DNA from: Rhabdornis inornatus
Taxonomy: Eukaryota; Chordata; Aves; Passeriformes; Rhabdornithidae
NCBI GenBank assembly: GCA_013397075.1
Contig: VWZS01000832.1
Span: 11,423 to 75,422, forward strand
DNA length: 64,000 nucleotides
Direction: 5' to 3'
Shown here one piece after another: positions 1 to 13,289 of the stretch. Below the pieces are notes generated by a model, which made no database searches, had not been told where the DNA came from, and saw only the letters and a list, made by a program, of their open reading frames with translations. The first letter of the stretch is position 1. Every line of letters begins with the position of its first letter. Position numbers and translations under genes: made by a program.

Positions 1-2103
1 TCAAGACCCTACCTGGTTAGTAGACAATTTGAATAATGAGAAAAATACTCAGTTTCTATGAGACATAAATAATCCTTTGGATCCATGATTAATTTTTGTC
101 CAAATTATATTTGCATTTCTTATAGTAAAAATATGAATCAGATCTTGCAAACACTTTAGAAGCCCAAAAATATTACTGAGAACAGCTCTAAGTCTTATGC
201 ATGTTGATTTGCTGCTAAACTGTGCACAAGACAGAGAAAAACCCACTAAATAGTTAGAATTAAATTGAATTTTGTTCAGTTGCTTCATTCACAATTCTCT
301 GTGCACAGTGAATGGATCTTGTGAAAATAAATGTATGATAATGCTATTAAAATATGTCATAGCAAATGTACATTGGGACAAAAGTATACTCAGGAATGTA
401 TAACTGATGTTCCTTGATATTGCCACCTTGTTTATTTATGCAAGGTAAATTGCAGCACTCAAAATATAAATAAAAGTAGCATTGTTAACTTTCTACTCAC
501 TATGCTTCCTGCCTCTTATTTCTGTATTTTCTATAGGTCCCATTCCTACAATTAGATTAAGAAATAAATTTCTGCAACTTGCAGTGCCCTACTCACCAAG
601 ATTCATAAAGGCAAAGCATAGTAAAGAACATCAGGAATTCTGTTTGTCCTCTGCTGTAAATTACATGTCATGGAATTTGCCCTTTTATTTGTCTGAAGCA
701 CATCTATTTGAAATAAAACCAGTCTTTGAGGCATCAAAATATAGTGAGGCTCTAACAATTTTATTGGTATTTTATTGCAATTATTAATTATTCTTGTTTT
801 TTAAAAGCATCATCATCAACCTCTATATTTCAGAATATTCAGTTTAAGTTTCTGGTACTTATTTCTTTTTTCCTTATAGATTGGTATGTAGTGTTCTCTA
901 ATGAGTGAGGATATTTGCATTAAGTCATGATGTTATCTCTCAGTCTTTTGATAAAAGGGAGGTAGAGATCACCACAATGTCCACTTCGGTAGATTTATCT
1001 CACAAACATCTTTTTGCCACATTTACAGTTTTTATCATCCTGAAATTTCTCTCAGAAAGTGAAATGCAGAATGTCCAAAACATGTATCATGTAGCTCTAT
1101 GAATTTCAGAATTTTTGATGCACAATATAATTCAATATGATGTTTCTGTGTTTATTTTCACATCATTATTTAATTTCTTTTTAAAAACTTCATTTTTTCT
1201 CTGAAGATCATTTGATTTATGAACTAATTAACAAACAGAAAAGTTCATTATTTTCATATCCGAACTTGTTACTCAATATTAGTACACTGCATATCACTAA
1301 TTACTAGAATTGTGCTAATTTAAAACAAAGATGTAAAATGAGAAGATTTTGACACTGATGCTAATTTTATTTCTGAATGAGATTTTAATATAATTTACCA
1401 CTAACTTGGCAATAAATATACCTTGGACATTTGTAATGAAGCAAACAGAATAGTAATATTTGCAGATATATTTCTATCAGATGCAATGGGAATAGTTGTT
1501 TCAAAAGCTAATGAAGAGTCACTGGAAGCAGGAGAAGAAAGTCCAACAGATGGAGAAAATTGCTTTTTATTCTTTTATTTTGGGTCTATAGGTTATAATT
1601 TGTTAACTCACTGGAGTATGGAATAAATCTCTGTAGATAATTATTATTAGAGTTCTTTGTCACTGAGGCGTAAGAGCCAACATTGCAGAGCATAATTCTT
1701 GTGATGTTTTTTGTGTGTGTAGCCCATTGGTAACATTTCCATTTGTACTGCTGACAGGCCTTAATTGCACTTCTATGAGGACGGCATTATGCAATATGGT
1801 ATTTGTGTTTCTCCCAAACAGTAGTAAAAATGAAAGAGTGAAAGCCTTTAAGTAACATACATGGGAAAGTTAAAACTGGTAAGACAAAAAATAGAAAGTT
1901 CAAAAATGAAAAATGAAATTGTGACTTGACATTTGGGAAAAAAACTGGAGGGTGTTTTATGCCCCATTTATTGGGCATAGAGTGTACATTGCTAGCTGAT
2001 GGTAATACCAGCAACTGTGAGAAAAAGTCTGTGAAAAAGGTGACAGCAGTGGTGAGAGGTCATTAGATTCCTAAGAGAAGTGGGTCTAGAGGGATCAAAT
2101 TCA
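1..2103. other. AT-rich unique sequence, nothing recognised
   Basis: Stop codons are dense in all frames. The longest open stretch (482-787, plus, about 100 codons) has no recognisable domain, signal peptide or codon pattern. I see no repeat family, RNA gene or promoter-like cluster. Confidence 0.6.
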
Positions 2104-2540
2104 TCAAACACAATCCACAGTCCTGAATGTTTCCCAGTGAGACACATGGGTCTCTGAATTAGAACCCAACTCCATGAGGATTAGTCCATCCTGCAGGATG
2201 GAGATGCAGGGTGGTCCCCCAAAGTTGGGGTCAGGATGAAATGAGATGAGCTGTGTGAGCCAGGGTGGTGAGATGTCCACAGGGCCATCCTCCATCTGAG
2301 GACTGTGTTTCAGCTCTGGCCTTTGCCCCTGCATCTGTCCATCTCTTCATTCAGCCATGGCCATGACCTTCCAGATGGACCAGATTAAAATTCCAGTTCT
2401 GGGGCTGAGCTTCAGTCCTGGTTTCAGAGACACTGTCTGCATGTCTGCAGAGTGGCAGTGACATGCTGGGGAAAGAAGCTCAGCAGTGGAAACGGGAAGA
2501 CAAGGACTGGGTTTTGTCTGACAGTGTCAAGTCTCTAGTG
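2104..2540. other. GC-richer island of unknown nature
   Basis: Base composition changes clearly from the AT-rich flanks. The minus strand is open from 2334 down to 2104 (76 codons, Pro/Ser-rich, starting MQGQRPELKHSPQ), but I recognise no protein family in it. No CR1 or LTR landmarks (ATTCTATG tail, TG...CA ends, AATAAA) are visible. It could be a decayed retroelement, a fragment of a processed transcript, or an exon of a noncoding RNA. I cannot choose between these. Confidence 0.3.
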
Positions 2541-3872
2541 TTAAGTTGTCATTTGAGTTACTCACCCGAGGATTCCTCAAAAAGCAGTGGGGAAAAAAAT
2601 AGGCAAACTAGAGAAATTCATCATATCCCAAAAGAGGCTCTGAAATACAATTCAGATAAATGGCTTATTTGTCTCTGAAGACAACTGGAACATGGAGAGA
2701 TGAGCAGAAAGCTGAATAAAACAGAAACAGTCCAGGCTGTCCCAATGTGAGTGAGCACTGTCACAGGACCCTTAAGGAGCCTAGAGCAGAAAACTGAACT
2801 CTTAGACTGAAGTATTGACAGACTAAGACATGAAGCAGTACATAAAAAATGAATTTTCTCTTTATTGAAACTATGATCAGGAAAAAAAATTCTGTTCTTC
2901 TAAGCAGCAGCATTACACAGAACTGTCTTTTCATTGTACTACCTTGCTAGTAACTAGCATAGCCTAATGGGCAAAGAATTTTTGGGCAAACAAGTCAAAA
3001 TGGAAGACAAAATATACTCAAGCCAATAAAAATAAATATTTTCTAGAATTGAGGTAATACAAAATAGAGATATTAAAACCAATAAATTTAAAAAAAAACA
3101 ACTTTCACAGGAAGGTTTATTTAGTATGGGATATTTCAGAAATACTAACTGCTCTTCGAGTGCAGTGCTATAAGTTAGCAACAAAATAACAGTGCTGTAA
3201 GCAAATCTTAAATGAATATATATCTGAACCTCAGAGAAAAGATTAAACAAGAAAATCCAAACAAAAAAAAATCAAAAAACCCAGCCAAGGTCTTTGGTTT
3301 CAGACCACCTAAAAATAAATACAAATTCATTTAAGTGTGATACTGTGACCCTCAGATCAGGAGCCTAAAGATCAGGGCAAATGATAGTCATTACCTTGCT
3401 TTTATTAATGTCTTAGACAAAAGTTCCATTGAGATCAGTAAGGGAATTTTAAATAAGAGATAAAAATTAGATGAAAAGTTATTTTATTGCTTGGCAACTT
3501 GTGTAATAAAAAAGAAGCAATAAGAGGGGAAGAAGATGATTAAGATAAAATGACTGTAAAGTAGCTTTGGTGTAAGTAGCATGTATGTTTGCCGAAAACT
3601 CAAATAATGGTGAAAGGAATCTCATCTCTTGTAAAGTGCAGTGATTACGTATTGTTTAGTAGGGGAGCCAATAATTTTATTGAGCATGAGAGCTCCTCTC
3701 CTTTTCATTTGCTTAGTGTTGATTACAACCATAAAGTGATTTAGAGTATTGCAAATTCAGTCATTATTCTGGAGATAAACTTCAAGAGTTCAGGGTGAGG
3801 TTTTCTATATTCAGTAGGGTTCCTTTCATAGTTAGAAGTATTTTATGTAATCTGTCTTGAAGCTTTAGTTCT
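2541..3872. other. AT-rich unique sequence, nothing recognised
   Basis: No repeat family, gene or RNA is recognised. Only a short A-rich patch near 3255-3285 stands out. Confidence 0.55.
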
Positions 3873-3924
3873 TTCTGATGAGAATAATCATAGAAATGCT
3901 TCTGATGAGAATAATTATAGAAAT
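3873..3924. repeat. 27-bp tandem duplication (two copies)
   Basis: A unit beginning TTCTGATGAGAATAAT occurs at 3873-3899 and again at 3900-3924, with a C/T difference inside the unit. The period of 27 is a multiple of three, so an open frame on the minus strand (4054-3782) carries a nine-residue repeat around YSHQK. I do not think that frame is a gene: it has no recognisable features and sits in AT-rich sequence. Confidence 0.85.
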
Positions 3925-4254
3925 AATTATGTATTGGAAAGTCTTGATGCAAGTTTATACTGCAATTTCCACGATAAATTGTTCTATACTGTAAGGCTGA
4001 ACTTTGCAGAGTGGTGTTGCATGACAGAAAATTTGTATGAGTGTCCTGTACCATGATTCTGAGTATTAAAAGAGAGTGGCTCCACAGTGGTCTGAAAGGA
4101 AATATTTTAAAACATGATCTACAGTCAGTTCAGTCTTGCAACTTTAAATTCATTAGAAAGATTTCAGGAATAAAAAAAAAATTGTCCTCCTAGATAGCTG
4201 GGGACACCTTTTTTACTCAATGAAAATTCCTAAGGAAGTAAGGATTTTAGAATT
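3925..4254. other. Unique sequence, nothing recognised
   Basis: AT-rich spacer between the 27-bp duplication and the CR1 copy that begins near 4255. No features seen. Confidence 0.55.
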
Positions 4255-5085
4255 TCTAGAATCATAGAATAACCATGGGTTGAAAATACCTTTAAGATTA
4301 TCAAGTCCAATCATAAAATTAACACTGCTAAGCCTGCCATTAAACCATGTCTCAAAGTGCCACATCTACACATCCTAAAAATGCCTCCAGCAACTGTGAC
4401 TTAACCACTTCCCTGGGCAGCCTTTTCCAAAGCCTGAAAACCATTCAGTATAGAAATGTTTCTTAATATCCAATTTAAATCTCCCCTGGCACAGCTTGAG
4501 TCTGCTTCCTCTCTTCCTATTGCTCTTTAGAAAAGAGACCGCCTGTTCTCCCATCTCCCTCAGCTGCTCCTCATAAGACTTGTGCTCCAGATCCTTCACC
4601 AGCTCTGTTTCTGTTCTCTGGGCTTCCTCCAACTCCTCAGTGTAGTCAGGGCCCCAAAACTGAGCACAGGGCTCAAGGTGCAGCCTCATGAATGCTAAGT
4701 GCACAGGGACAATGTTTTCCCTAGTCCTGTTGGCCACACTATTGCTGATACCAGCCAGGATGCCACTGTCCTTCTTGGCCACCTGGGCACATTCAGCTGC
4801 TGTTGATCAGCATTTCCAGCTGGAAAACTTTCCAGGCACTGTTCCCCAGCCTGTAGCACTGCAGGGTTTGTTGTGACCCAAGGGCAGGACGCAGCACTTG
4901 GCCCTGTCGAACCTCACACCTTTGGCCTCAGCATCAGTCCAGCCTGTCTAGATCCTTCTGCAGAGCCTTCTTGACCTCCAGCAGGTCAACACTCCTGGCC
5001 AGCTTGGTGTCATCTGTGAACTGCCTGGGAGTGCACTCAATGCCCACACAGTGTTCCAACTCCTCTTTACTGCCCATACTACATG
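4255..5085 (-). mobile_element. CR1 LINE fragment, 5'-truncated, minus strand
   Basis: The left edge (4257-4268) carries the reverse complement of the ATTCTATG units that end CR1 elements, so the element runs right to left. Read on the minus strand it covers the end of the reverse transcriptase and the C-terminal region of ORF2. The stretch near 5020 reads FTDDTKLARS, matching the [FY]xDD box with both aspartates kept. It is followed by LQKDLDRLD, and a frame from 4782 to 4375 contains LEHKSYEEQLREMG and RFKLDIKKHF, all recognisable CR1 C-terminal pieces. Frameshifts and stops break the frame, and everything upstream of the RT box is missing. It is an old dead copy. The right edge is approximate because similarity fades after about 5060. 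Confidence 0.92.
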
Positions 5086-7900
5086 TCTCGTTGTTAGATG
5101 CACTTCAGTTGTGTTACAGATCACACCACCTTTTTAGGAGAAGAAGCCCTCATTCCATGTGACTGTTCTCAGGAATTTTCCATGGGTTCTAACACATAAA
5201 TAACTCTTTCATCTTTTCCTCCTTCTGATATTCCCTCCTTCTGACATTTCTGTGATTTTGTAATTCTATAATTACTCTTTGCAGACATCTTTTTTTGTAG
5301 AAAGATATAATATGGTTTTTGGTTGCTACATCAAGGGGGGCCATGAGGCCTTACTTCACCAAAGATGAATAAAAATGTGTGAGAAGAACCTATTATAAAC
5401 CTGAAGGCTGTAATGTTATGCAGAACAGCAATAATGTCTGAGAAAATAATTACAGAAGTTAAAATCAAATCATATCCATAGTAACACTTCATTAGAAGAT
5501 CAGAGAGAACTACCAAGAGATTATTCATAATAAAAAGCTAAATTACATGCACTACTGGATAAAAAACAATGTTTGGTATTTTCCATTCTAAAATACAAAA
5601 ATGTTACAGATAATTTAAAAAAATAGAAATGGAAATTCTTTTTAGAGAAGCACTAGGTTAAAAAAAATAAACAGAAAAACCTGAAAACTTCAGGTCATTT
5701 TCATTAAGCTCTAGTAAGTTCACAAGTCTAACTTTTGACAAATGGTCTCTATCACACTAATGTTTTATCAATTAAACTGTGTCTTCTGGGAGACTAGAAA
5801 TTGTTTCTAATGATGTGAGGCAGCAGTGTCTCTTCACTCTCAATAAAAGTAGCTTTTATTCGCCTTTGCTAATACCAGTGAGATTTCTTTTAGTTAGAAA
5901 AGAGAAAAACATTCCATGAACGTTATTGTGGTAAATGCCTGAAAAACAGACTTCTACGATTCCTAAACTTTTTAATTTCACTTATACAACTTCTTTCATA
6001 TGCTGTTTTTTTTAAACTAATTGGGTTTATATATCTTCTTCATTTATGTACTTCTAATCCCATTTTTTAAAAAAATTAAATACATGTAATCAGTAATACT
6101 GACTGGATTTAACAAAAATAATTAGTCTTTTTTTTCCTTTCACCCAACAAGGTAGACATACAAAATCTTAAAATGCTACCTGAACACATCATGAATTACC
6201 AACAGTACTGATTTTTGTAAAATCAGTAGTGGCAATGAGAATAAATTGGTAGAAACCTCCCATTCTATCCAATCCAATTGGTTAGAGCCCAGACAAAGTC
6301 AGTAGTCTTGGAGGAGTTTCTACATTATAATTAGGTTCCACTGACCTCCCTGTTCTAAACTGTTCTGGTTGTGGTCTAGTCTGGCATGAATGGATTTTTT
6401 ACATATCATAAAGGCAAAATGAGAGTCAGTTGTTTAGATGTGACCAAAATTTCTTTTCCAAAAAGTTAGCTGACATATAGTAATACATGGTGTTTTCACT
6501 TAGCATTCTGATTTGCAATCTCATTATGTACTCTTTCAATACAGGTGACTGCAAAGCAGTTGAGGATTAGTTTAAAAAAATAATTCTGGGTGAGAGAGTG
6601 ATAAAGCAATTTGGAATAATTGCAAGATCACGGTTATTTAAACTTGCACAATAAGGCAAATTAAGCATAATCAAGATGAGTTTTCCTAAAATAAACTTCC
6701 AAACGAGTCACTGGGAGAATTTAGGCCTCTTTTACATTTTATTTAGAGTTTTTACTACTGAACACATAGAACACAAAAATTATAAAACATGGGCAAATCT
6801 TGGTTTCAGAAGTATAAACTGATTCCTTCCCACTCCTTCCTAAAATCATTGATCCAAGATTTTTACAGCATCCACAGTTCCTACTGCTGTGTTTTATTAA
6901 TAGGTCATTCAATGTTTTGAAGAGATGGAAAAAACGGTGAAGTCTATGTCTGGAACTAAAGCCACTAGGAAATAAAAACACCCTTAAGATTTATTCTTTT
7001 GTGCATATCTTTGTGTTAGCCAGAAAATGCACTCTCTCTTTAGTAATTTACAGTTGGTAGTACATGCTCTGTAATTGAAGTGCTCAATTTGGGTGTCACT
7101 GGGAGCTTTAGTTCCACTTTCCCTAAATGTAACCCATGAAACCTAGACTGATGGAATCAAGAAATTTTTTTTCTTGTAGATAAGCTGAGATGGCTAAGTT
7201 GAATCTCCTAACTTGGGAAGTTCAAAATACCTCAGCTAAAATAGTTAAGAAAAGATAATTACAACTTTAATCTTCTTAGAGCCAAAAAAATAATTGCTTT
7301 GGACTATAATATCATACTTGAACATACTACTAATCAGGAACACATTCTATTCCAGATTTAATGACAGATAATAAACTGCAGTTATAATGTTCAAAAGTGC
7401 AATAAACATTTTATGGAATGTAACTGGCACTACATACCTGCTCAGAATAACTAGTTAATCCCAAACCAGACTTTTAATTTTATTTCCTAAATGAATAAGA
7501 CTTATAAAATAGCTCTGTCTTTTGGTCCATCTCTTTCCCTCCATATCTGTCTGTTTCCTTTAATAAATTTTCATCTCACTGGGATTTTTCAGTCAAATTG
7601 GACAGGTGGGTTAAGGTCTCAAAGATACTAAATTTCTATGAAACAATAAGTTTCATGAAGTGTGGTCAATGACTGGAATTGAGGATACAAACTAATATCT
7701 TCACAAGGAAAATAAAATGGGAGAAACAGTTATCTGTCTTTTTGGTGTGCCAACCAGTCTGTCATCATATTAATATCTCCAAGTCAGCTTCAAGACTTCC
7801 TGCCTTCCTACCTTTTGCTTTATATAAGCAGGGAATGAAAGAAAAACAAAGGGAACAAAAAAGCACAAAAAAGTAAAGGTAGGAAAATGTAAAGGGATAC
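5086..7900. other. AT-rich unique sequence, nothing recognised
   Basis: About 2.8 kb with short A and T runs only. Open stretches are all under about 80 codons with no domain. The sequence right after the CR1 (to about 5230) is somewhat pyrimidine-rich and may include unrecognisable CR1 remains. Confidence 0.5.
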
Positions 7901-7943
7901 TTTTTTTTTTACTTTTTTTTTCTTTTTTTTTTTCTTTTTTTTT
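7901..7943. repeat. Poly(T)-rich low-complexity tract
   Basis: Runs of 8 to 11 T separated by single A/C pairs or C. The lysine-rich open frames read across it on the minus strand are artefacts of this tract. Confidence 0.97.
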
Positions 7944-10900
7944 AAGAAAGACACAGGAAGAACAGCAGGAACAGGAAAATTGTAGAAGATATGTTGAGTA
8001 ACACAAGAGTTTTGGCAGAAGGGAAATAAACAGTAGATTCCTTGAAAGAAATAAGGTTTTCTTTCCATTGTTCACATCTGCAATATGTATTGGCGCATTT
8101 TCTTATGCACTGTAGAATACATAAACTGTGATTTGACTTTGACTGTACGAACTTTTATAGAGATAGACTTTTGATACCTCCACAGGATATTCTAAAAGGT
8201 ACATATTTTTCCTCCGTGAGGAATGTGCATTGCCTAATTTTGAGTATACATGAACATTTTTTTCTCTTTTTAAATGGAAGATAGTCCTCCCAAAGTGTAG
8301 GGAGTAAAGAACACAAGATCCTAGCAAGCCTCTCATATTTTTGAGTATATCAGTGTGCACATAATTATAAAAATGTTGAGGAAAGAGAACAGATTAGATG
8401 CATTAATTGATTATTTCAATACTTTTTTGATATAATTTTTACTTCAAATAATCATAATACAGTGATGGTACTTCATGATCTTTGAAAACATTTATTCCGA
8501 ATTATGTACTTGTTTATTACAATGCGTCAACATTATTACAATATAAGAACTATTTCCATGATATATTTAGGTGATTCTAGTTTAACATTTGAAAACTCAT
8601 AACCAGTTAGATAATTTAATTTATTACAAAATGAGCACTGCTTCCTTCAGTAACCAGTTTATTTGCTGGTGGTGGAACAGCTGATTCAGACTGGGCTTAA
8701 CACTGCTGGGTTCTCTGATCTCCGGACATCAAAACCTGAACAAGTGTGACAGCACTCTTTGAACCCAACAGGAATCCTCTCACACTTAATAGCAGTTGTA
8801 CCTAAATACACCACTAAGCAAGAAAATTACATATTACAGAATATTGGTGCAGTTTTCAGTTCCACTGAAGTGCTGCTTGAATGTGATACATATATTTGAA
8901 GATGACATACACTGCATACAGAACTGGATTCACTTCGGCTTTTCAGGTTTATACTTCTCGTTAACCTTACTGTATTTTGTATTTCTATCTGTCTTATAAT
9001 TGTCCTAGTCTTGGACATGAGGAGGTGGAGCTTGGAGCCACGTGGTCTCACCTAGATTGTTATTCTGAAATGTATACCTAAACTATTCTGGCCACTCTAA
9101 ACTAGTCTGAAGGTGGTGAAATGCCTTCATCAACTGTCACATAAGGACACATGTACAATAATTTGCTTATAAACCAAAAAAGATTTCAAACTTTCATTTG
9201 AAAACATCTTGATGTAGACACTTAAAATTTGAAAAGTTTTACCAGGTTGGGAGGTGGTACCTTTTGAACAGGCTGAGATGTATCAGGACATAATCCCAAC
9301 AAAGAACAAAAGAATATACAGAAAGCATTGATGAATGGAAAAAAAGAGGAAATGTCGTGAGGAAGCTGTCCGTGGGCCAAACATGCTTCAAAGCAGTTTC
9401 AGAGCTTTATAAGAAGAAAACCGTGCAGAAATTCCTTCTCTTAGGAGTTGTTTTACTTACTGGAACTGCAATTAAGATAGTTTTCTTTTTTAATTGTTGT
9501 TATTATTATGCAGACACTTTTCTTTGTACTCCAATCCCAAGAGAGTAATTGCTGGGAAAATCACATATTTTTCAAGCACAGCAAAACCCCCAAACCAAAA
9601 GAGGTTTTGAGTCAGACACTTAAACTTGTTCTAACTTCCTAACTTCTAGAGATGTTTAAAATATTCATTCAGTTTGAATAGATTAATTAGAAGTTATTGA
9701 TTAGCAAAGGTGATTACCATGTCATATATATCTAATTTACTGACAGCTGCATTGCAATGTTTAAAACAGAATTTTTCCATAGCATTTAAAAATCATTTTA
9801 TGTAATTATATTCAAATATAGGTTTAATTTTCTGGTTATCATCATAACAACAAATTTTCTCCACAAGCTGAAGACAGGAAAACATAGTCAAATATATATT
9901 TATGTGAATTGTACTAACATTTAATTTACATATATATGTATATGAACAGACAGTACCCTGCAGGTGATACTTTTGACTATAAGATCAAGAACCTATTTTT
10001 ATCATATCCAGTGATTTTACTGTTAGTACTATAAAAAATTCTGCTAAAGAAAAAGCCACAGTAGTCAGGTATTTATCTGATTAGTAGTTTGCTTCTATAA
10101 TAAATGTTATAATCTGCAGAATTAGAACTGAGTATTGTTTATGATCTGCCAAAAATTGTCCTCCTGTTAGTTTCCTTTTATTCAATTCATACTTAAAACT
10201 GGGCTTTTAAAGATCCAAATGACACTCAAGGGTGTATCACTATCAGATTATATGGGTGACTTTAGCTAACTATTGAAGTTCAGGCAGTGCAGAGCTAAGG
10301 AGTGTTCAGAGCTTTTTATTTCAGTTATCTCCATTATGGACATTCCTACAAGGAAGAAGCCAACAGACACCACATAGCTTACCTTTGCCAGGCTCTCCTA
10401 ATAAATGTTAGTAGGCAGAAGACTGACTATTGATAAGTAAGACAATTTCCATATTAAAAACAAAGCTAGAAAGAACCAAACTAAAGGGCAGAAAAGAGAA
10501 AGAATTTCTACATTTACAGAATACAACTACAGTACATCTTAAAGTCAGGTCAAATGTACAGATGTGAGCTCGGGCTGATTTGAAGGATGTTTGCCCTTAG
10601 CAGTATGGACATGATCATTCTGCATCACTTGGGCAGTTACCCTTAATGGTACAATACAGATGATGCAATTATATTTTTCCTAACATTTTTCCATATTTCT
10701 ATATACAATGCGTGACATTCTTAAGACCAAAGAAATAATGACTGGGCTTTTCTAGGATTTTTCAGGCCCAAGGCTTGAAATTATGTGTGAATTTTCAATC
10801 TTCCAGAATGACATTTTTATACTACAGTAAAAGTGATACAAGTTAGATGTGTTAGGAATTATCATGAGGGTACATGAGTGGGAGAACTGCAAACGACCTG

Positions 10901-11353
10901 CTGGAATTGTGTGATAAAATATATGGACAAATGGCATTACTCTGAGTGTGAGAACTTCCATATTATCCTTAGAGGCAGTGTCAGGAATGAACTATCACCA
11001 ATATACCACATGTACCATTGAAAATTGATAATTCATTAAAAAAATAATGCCTGCGTGTTAATATGCTGCATCCAGGAAGATCAAAAAACCAAGACCCTGG
11101 AGGAAATTAAGGAGACAATTTATTTGACATTGCAGTTTATATATTGACACTTCATGATGGCAAATTGTGGAACACAAGGAAAAAAACCCAAGACTATGCA
11201 TGAAAGAACCAATCCAATAAATTGACTGCTTTTTTCTAAGTGGTTTAATTTTAAGAGTAGACATCATGGTCTAATGGAAATGTATTTAAAACCAGTTTAC
11301 TCAAAAACAGGACGGTACTACCTCCAAAATTCTGCGGCTAACTCATATTTGAA
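7944..11353. other. AT-rich unique sequence, nothing recognised
   Basis: No gene, RNA or repeat family is recognised over about 3.4 kb. Short less-AT-rich stretches near 8660-8770 and 9240-9420 have no landmarks that allow a call. Confidence 0.5.
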
Positions 11354-11828
11354 CATAGAATCATACAATATTTGGGTTGAAAGGTATTTTAAAGACAATC
11401 TAGTCCAACCACCCTGCCATGGGCAGGGGCACCTTCCACCAGAACAATTTGCACAAAGCCCCATCCAGCCCAGCCTTGAACACTGCCACAGGTGAGATAT
11501 CCACAGCTTCTCTGGGAAAGCTGTTCCAGTGCCTCACAATCCTCACAGTGAAGAATATGTTCCTAATATCTAGTCTAAACCTACTCTTCTTTAGTTTGAA
11601 GCCATTCCCCCTTATCCTGTCATTGTAGGTCCTGATGAATAGTCCCTCTCCAGCTTCCCCATGGGCCCCCTTCAGATACTGGAAGGCCTCCATAAATCCT
11701 TCCTTTCTCTGGGCTGAACAACTCCCAGCTTTCTCAGCCTGTCTTTGTAGGGGAGGTGCTCTACTCCCTTTATCAACTTTGTGGCCCATCTCTGTGCTTG
11801 CTCCAACAGTTCCATGTCCTTCAACCTG
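11354..11828 (-). mobile_element. CR1 LINE fragment, 3' end, minus strand
   Basis: The left edge has the reverse-complemented CR1 tail (CATAGAATCATACAA) followed by the GGGTTGAAAGG and CCATGGGCAGGGGCACC words typical of a CR1 3' UTR. A minus-strand frame stays open from 11864 to 11400 (154 codons, the longest in the window). It includes RIRGNGFKLKKSRF, a 10-residue stretch ending in FFTVRIV, and HWNSFPREAV, the conserved C-terminal end of CR1 ORF2. The first ~20 residues of that frame lie beyond the repeat edge and are not CR1. The element is heavily 5'-truncated, lacks the RT catalytic region and cannot move. An intact frame suggests it is younger than the other CR1 copies here. Confidence 0.94.
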
Positions 11829-13289
11829 AAAATGAAGAACACAACAGCCCATGGTTCTGAACAAAATAGCTTGGAAGTAAGGGGAAACTTGAAGACAATC
11901 AGATAGAGAAATAGTCAGGCTTGTAATCCCTTAGCAGCAGAGAGAAATTTTTTACAGGAGTGAAGTCATTAGTCAATCCTTTTTAAAGGACAGAGGAAGG
12001 AAGAGATGGATAAAGCAAATTAAACTATTACAGTTCTATAGTTATATGATTTGGTTATTAATTGTAAATTATTCATTTGTGTGACAGTGTTTACTATATC
12101 TGTTTATTTTGAGTGGTTACATTTTTAAACACATATTTTTAAATGGGGAAATTTTAATGAAGCTCTTCTGAGAGTCTGTACTCTGAGACAACGAAGGGTG
12201 TTTCTGATTTACTTATTTTTCCTTTTGAAACATTTGTACTATGCTTCAGACATGTCCATGGTACACACTGATAGAGATATTGCCAGACTATCTAATGAAA
12301 GATTACTGCACTGTTACAGAGGTAAAAATCCCAGCAGGAAAACTAATATTGCCTCTGGTGCCTGAGCCAAATTCAGATTAGCATAATTGAATTCCACCTA
12401 CCTAAATTTGTCCTGCAGGGTATAAAACAGGCAGTTCAATCTTAAGAGTCATGTAGCTCTCAACCTCTTTGAGAAAAGCAGTAAAGGTGGCAACACAGCT
12501 AGTTATGAGAGAATCTGAAAGAAACCACTTATAACTGTTTAGATAAGAGTGGCTTTACATGTCAGTAAAATCCATTTATCAAAATGATGACTATGATGCT
12601 ATTAAAAATGAATTATCTTTGAAAGTCAAACAGAAGGATGTCTGGAGATTGATAATGGTCACACAATAATTGTACTGACCTTGAATTATGTCTCTGTGCT
12701 TTTCAATTTTGCTGTTATTTACATTACTTTTCCATTTCATTGCTAAAAACTAGACATTTTGATCAGCTTTCCTGGCAGGAGGAATCAAAATAGTGTGCAG
12801 AACACATTTCCTCAGGGAAGACTGAGGCTCTACACAAGTGGGAATCTGGGTTGTGATCCTCTCCAGAAGGGTGTGAGCCTTGAAGCTAAGTGTCTGTTTG
12901 TGAGCTAGCAAAAGGTTTTGGTCTCTGCTCCTGAGGTCAACTACATGGTCTGTTCAAATCTATAGCCAAGAACATTCCCTAATCCTCCAGTGCAGGGAAA
13001 CTATCCATGCTGCTTATGGGGCATGCCACCTGGTCAGTGCTCTGTGTGAGAATTTTATAAATGAACTTTGTACATCTCAAGCCAAACTGAACCAAGCACC
13101 ATTTTAACAGTGGCACAGAACAAGGAATATAATTCATAGCCTCAATCATTGACTCAGCATAATTTGCTACAGCTACCATAGCCCAAGAGATTACAGCAAA
13201 GAAAGACATGAAAAAACTACCCGAGCATTCAGCTTCCCTTTCAAAACAAGTGAGAGAACTCTGGAATTGGAATATTCTTATTCAGATAT
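11829..13289. other. Unique sequence, nothing recognised
   Basis: AT-rich up to about 12780, then slightly more GC-balanced around 12820-12960 with no identifiable element. Confidence 0.5.

Noticed and set aside
4375..4782. 135-codon minus-strand frame as a gene
   Set aside because: Its sequence follows CR1 ORF2 order throughout; it is LINE debris.
7770..8075. Lys/Phe-rich overlapping frames as small proteins
   Set aside because: They read through the poly(T) tract at 7901-7943; composition is an artefact.
11400..11864. Longest open frame of the window (154 codons, minus) as a host gene
   Set aside because: About two thirds of it is the C-terminal end of CR1 ORF2 (RIRGNGFKL, HWNSFPREAV) and it lies in a CR1 copy; the N-terminal part is fortuitous read-through.
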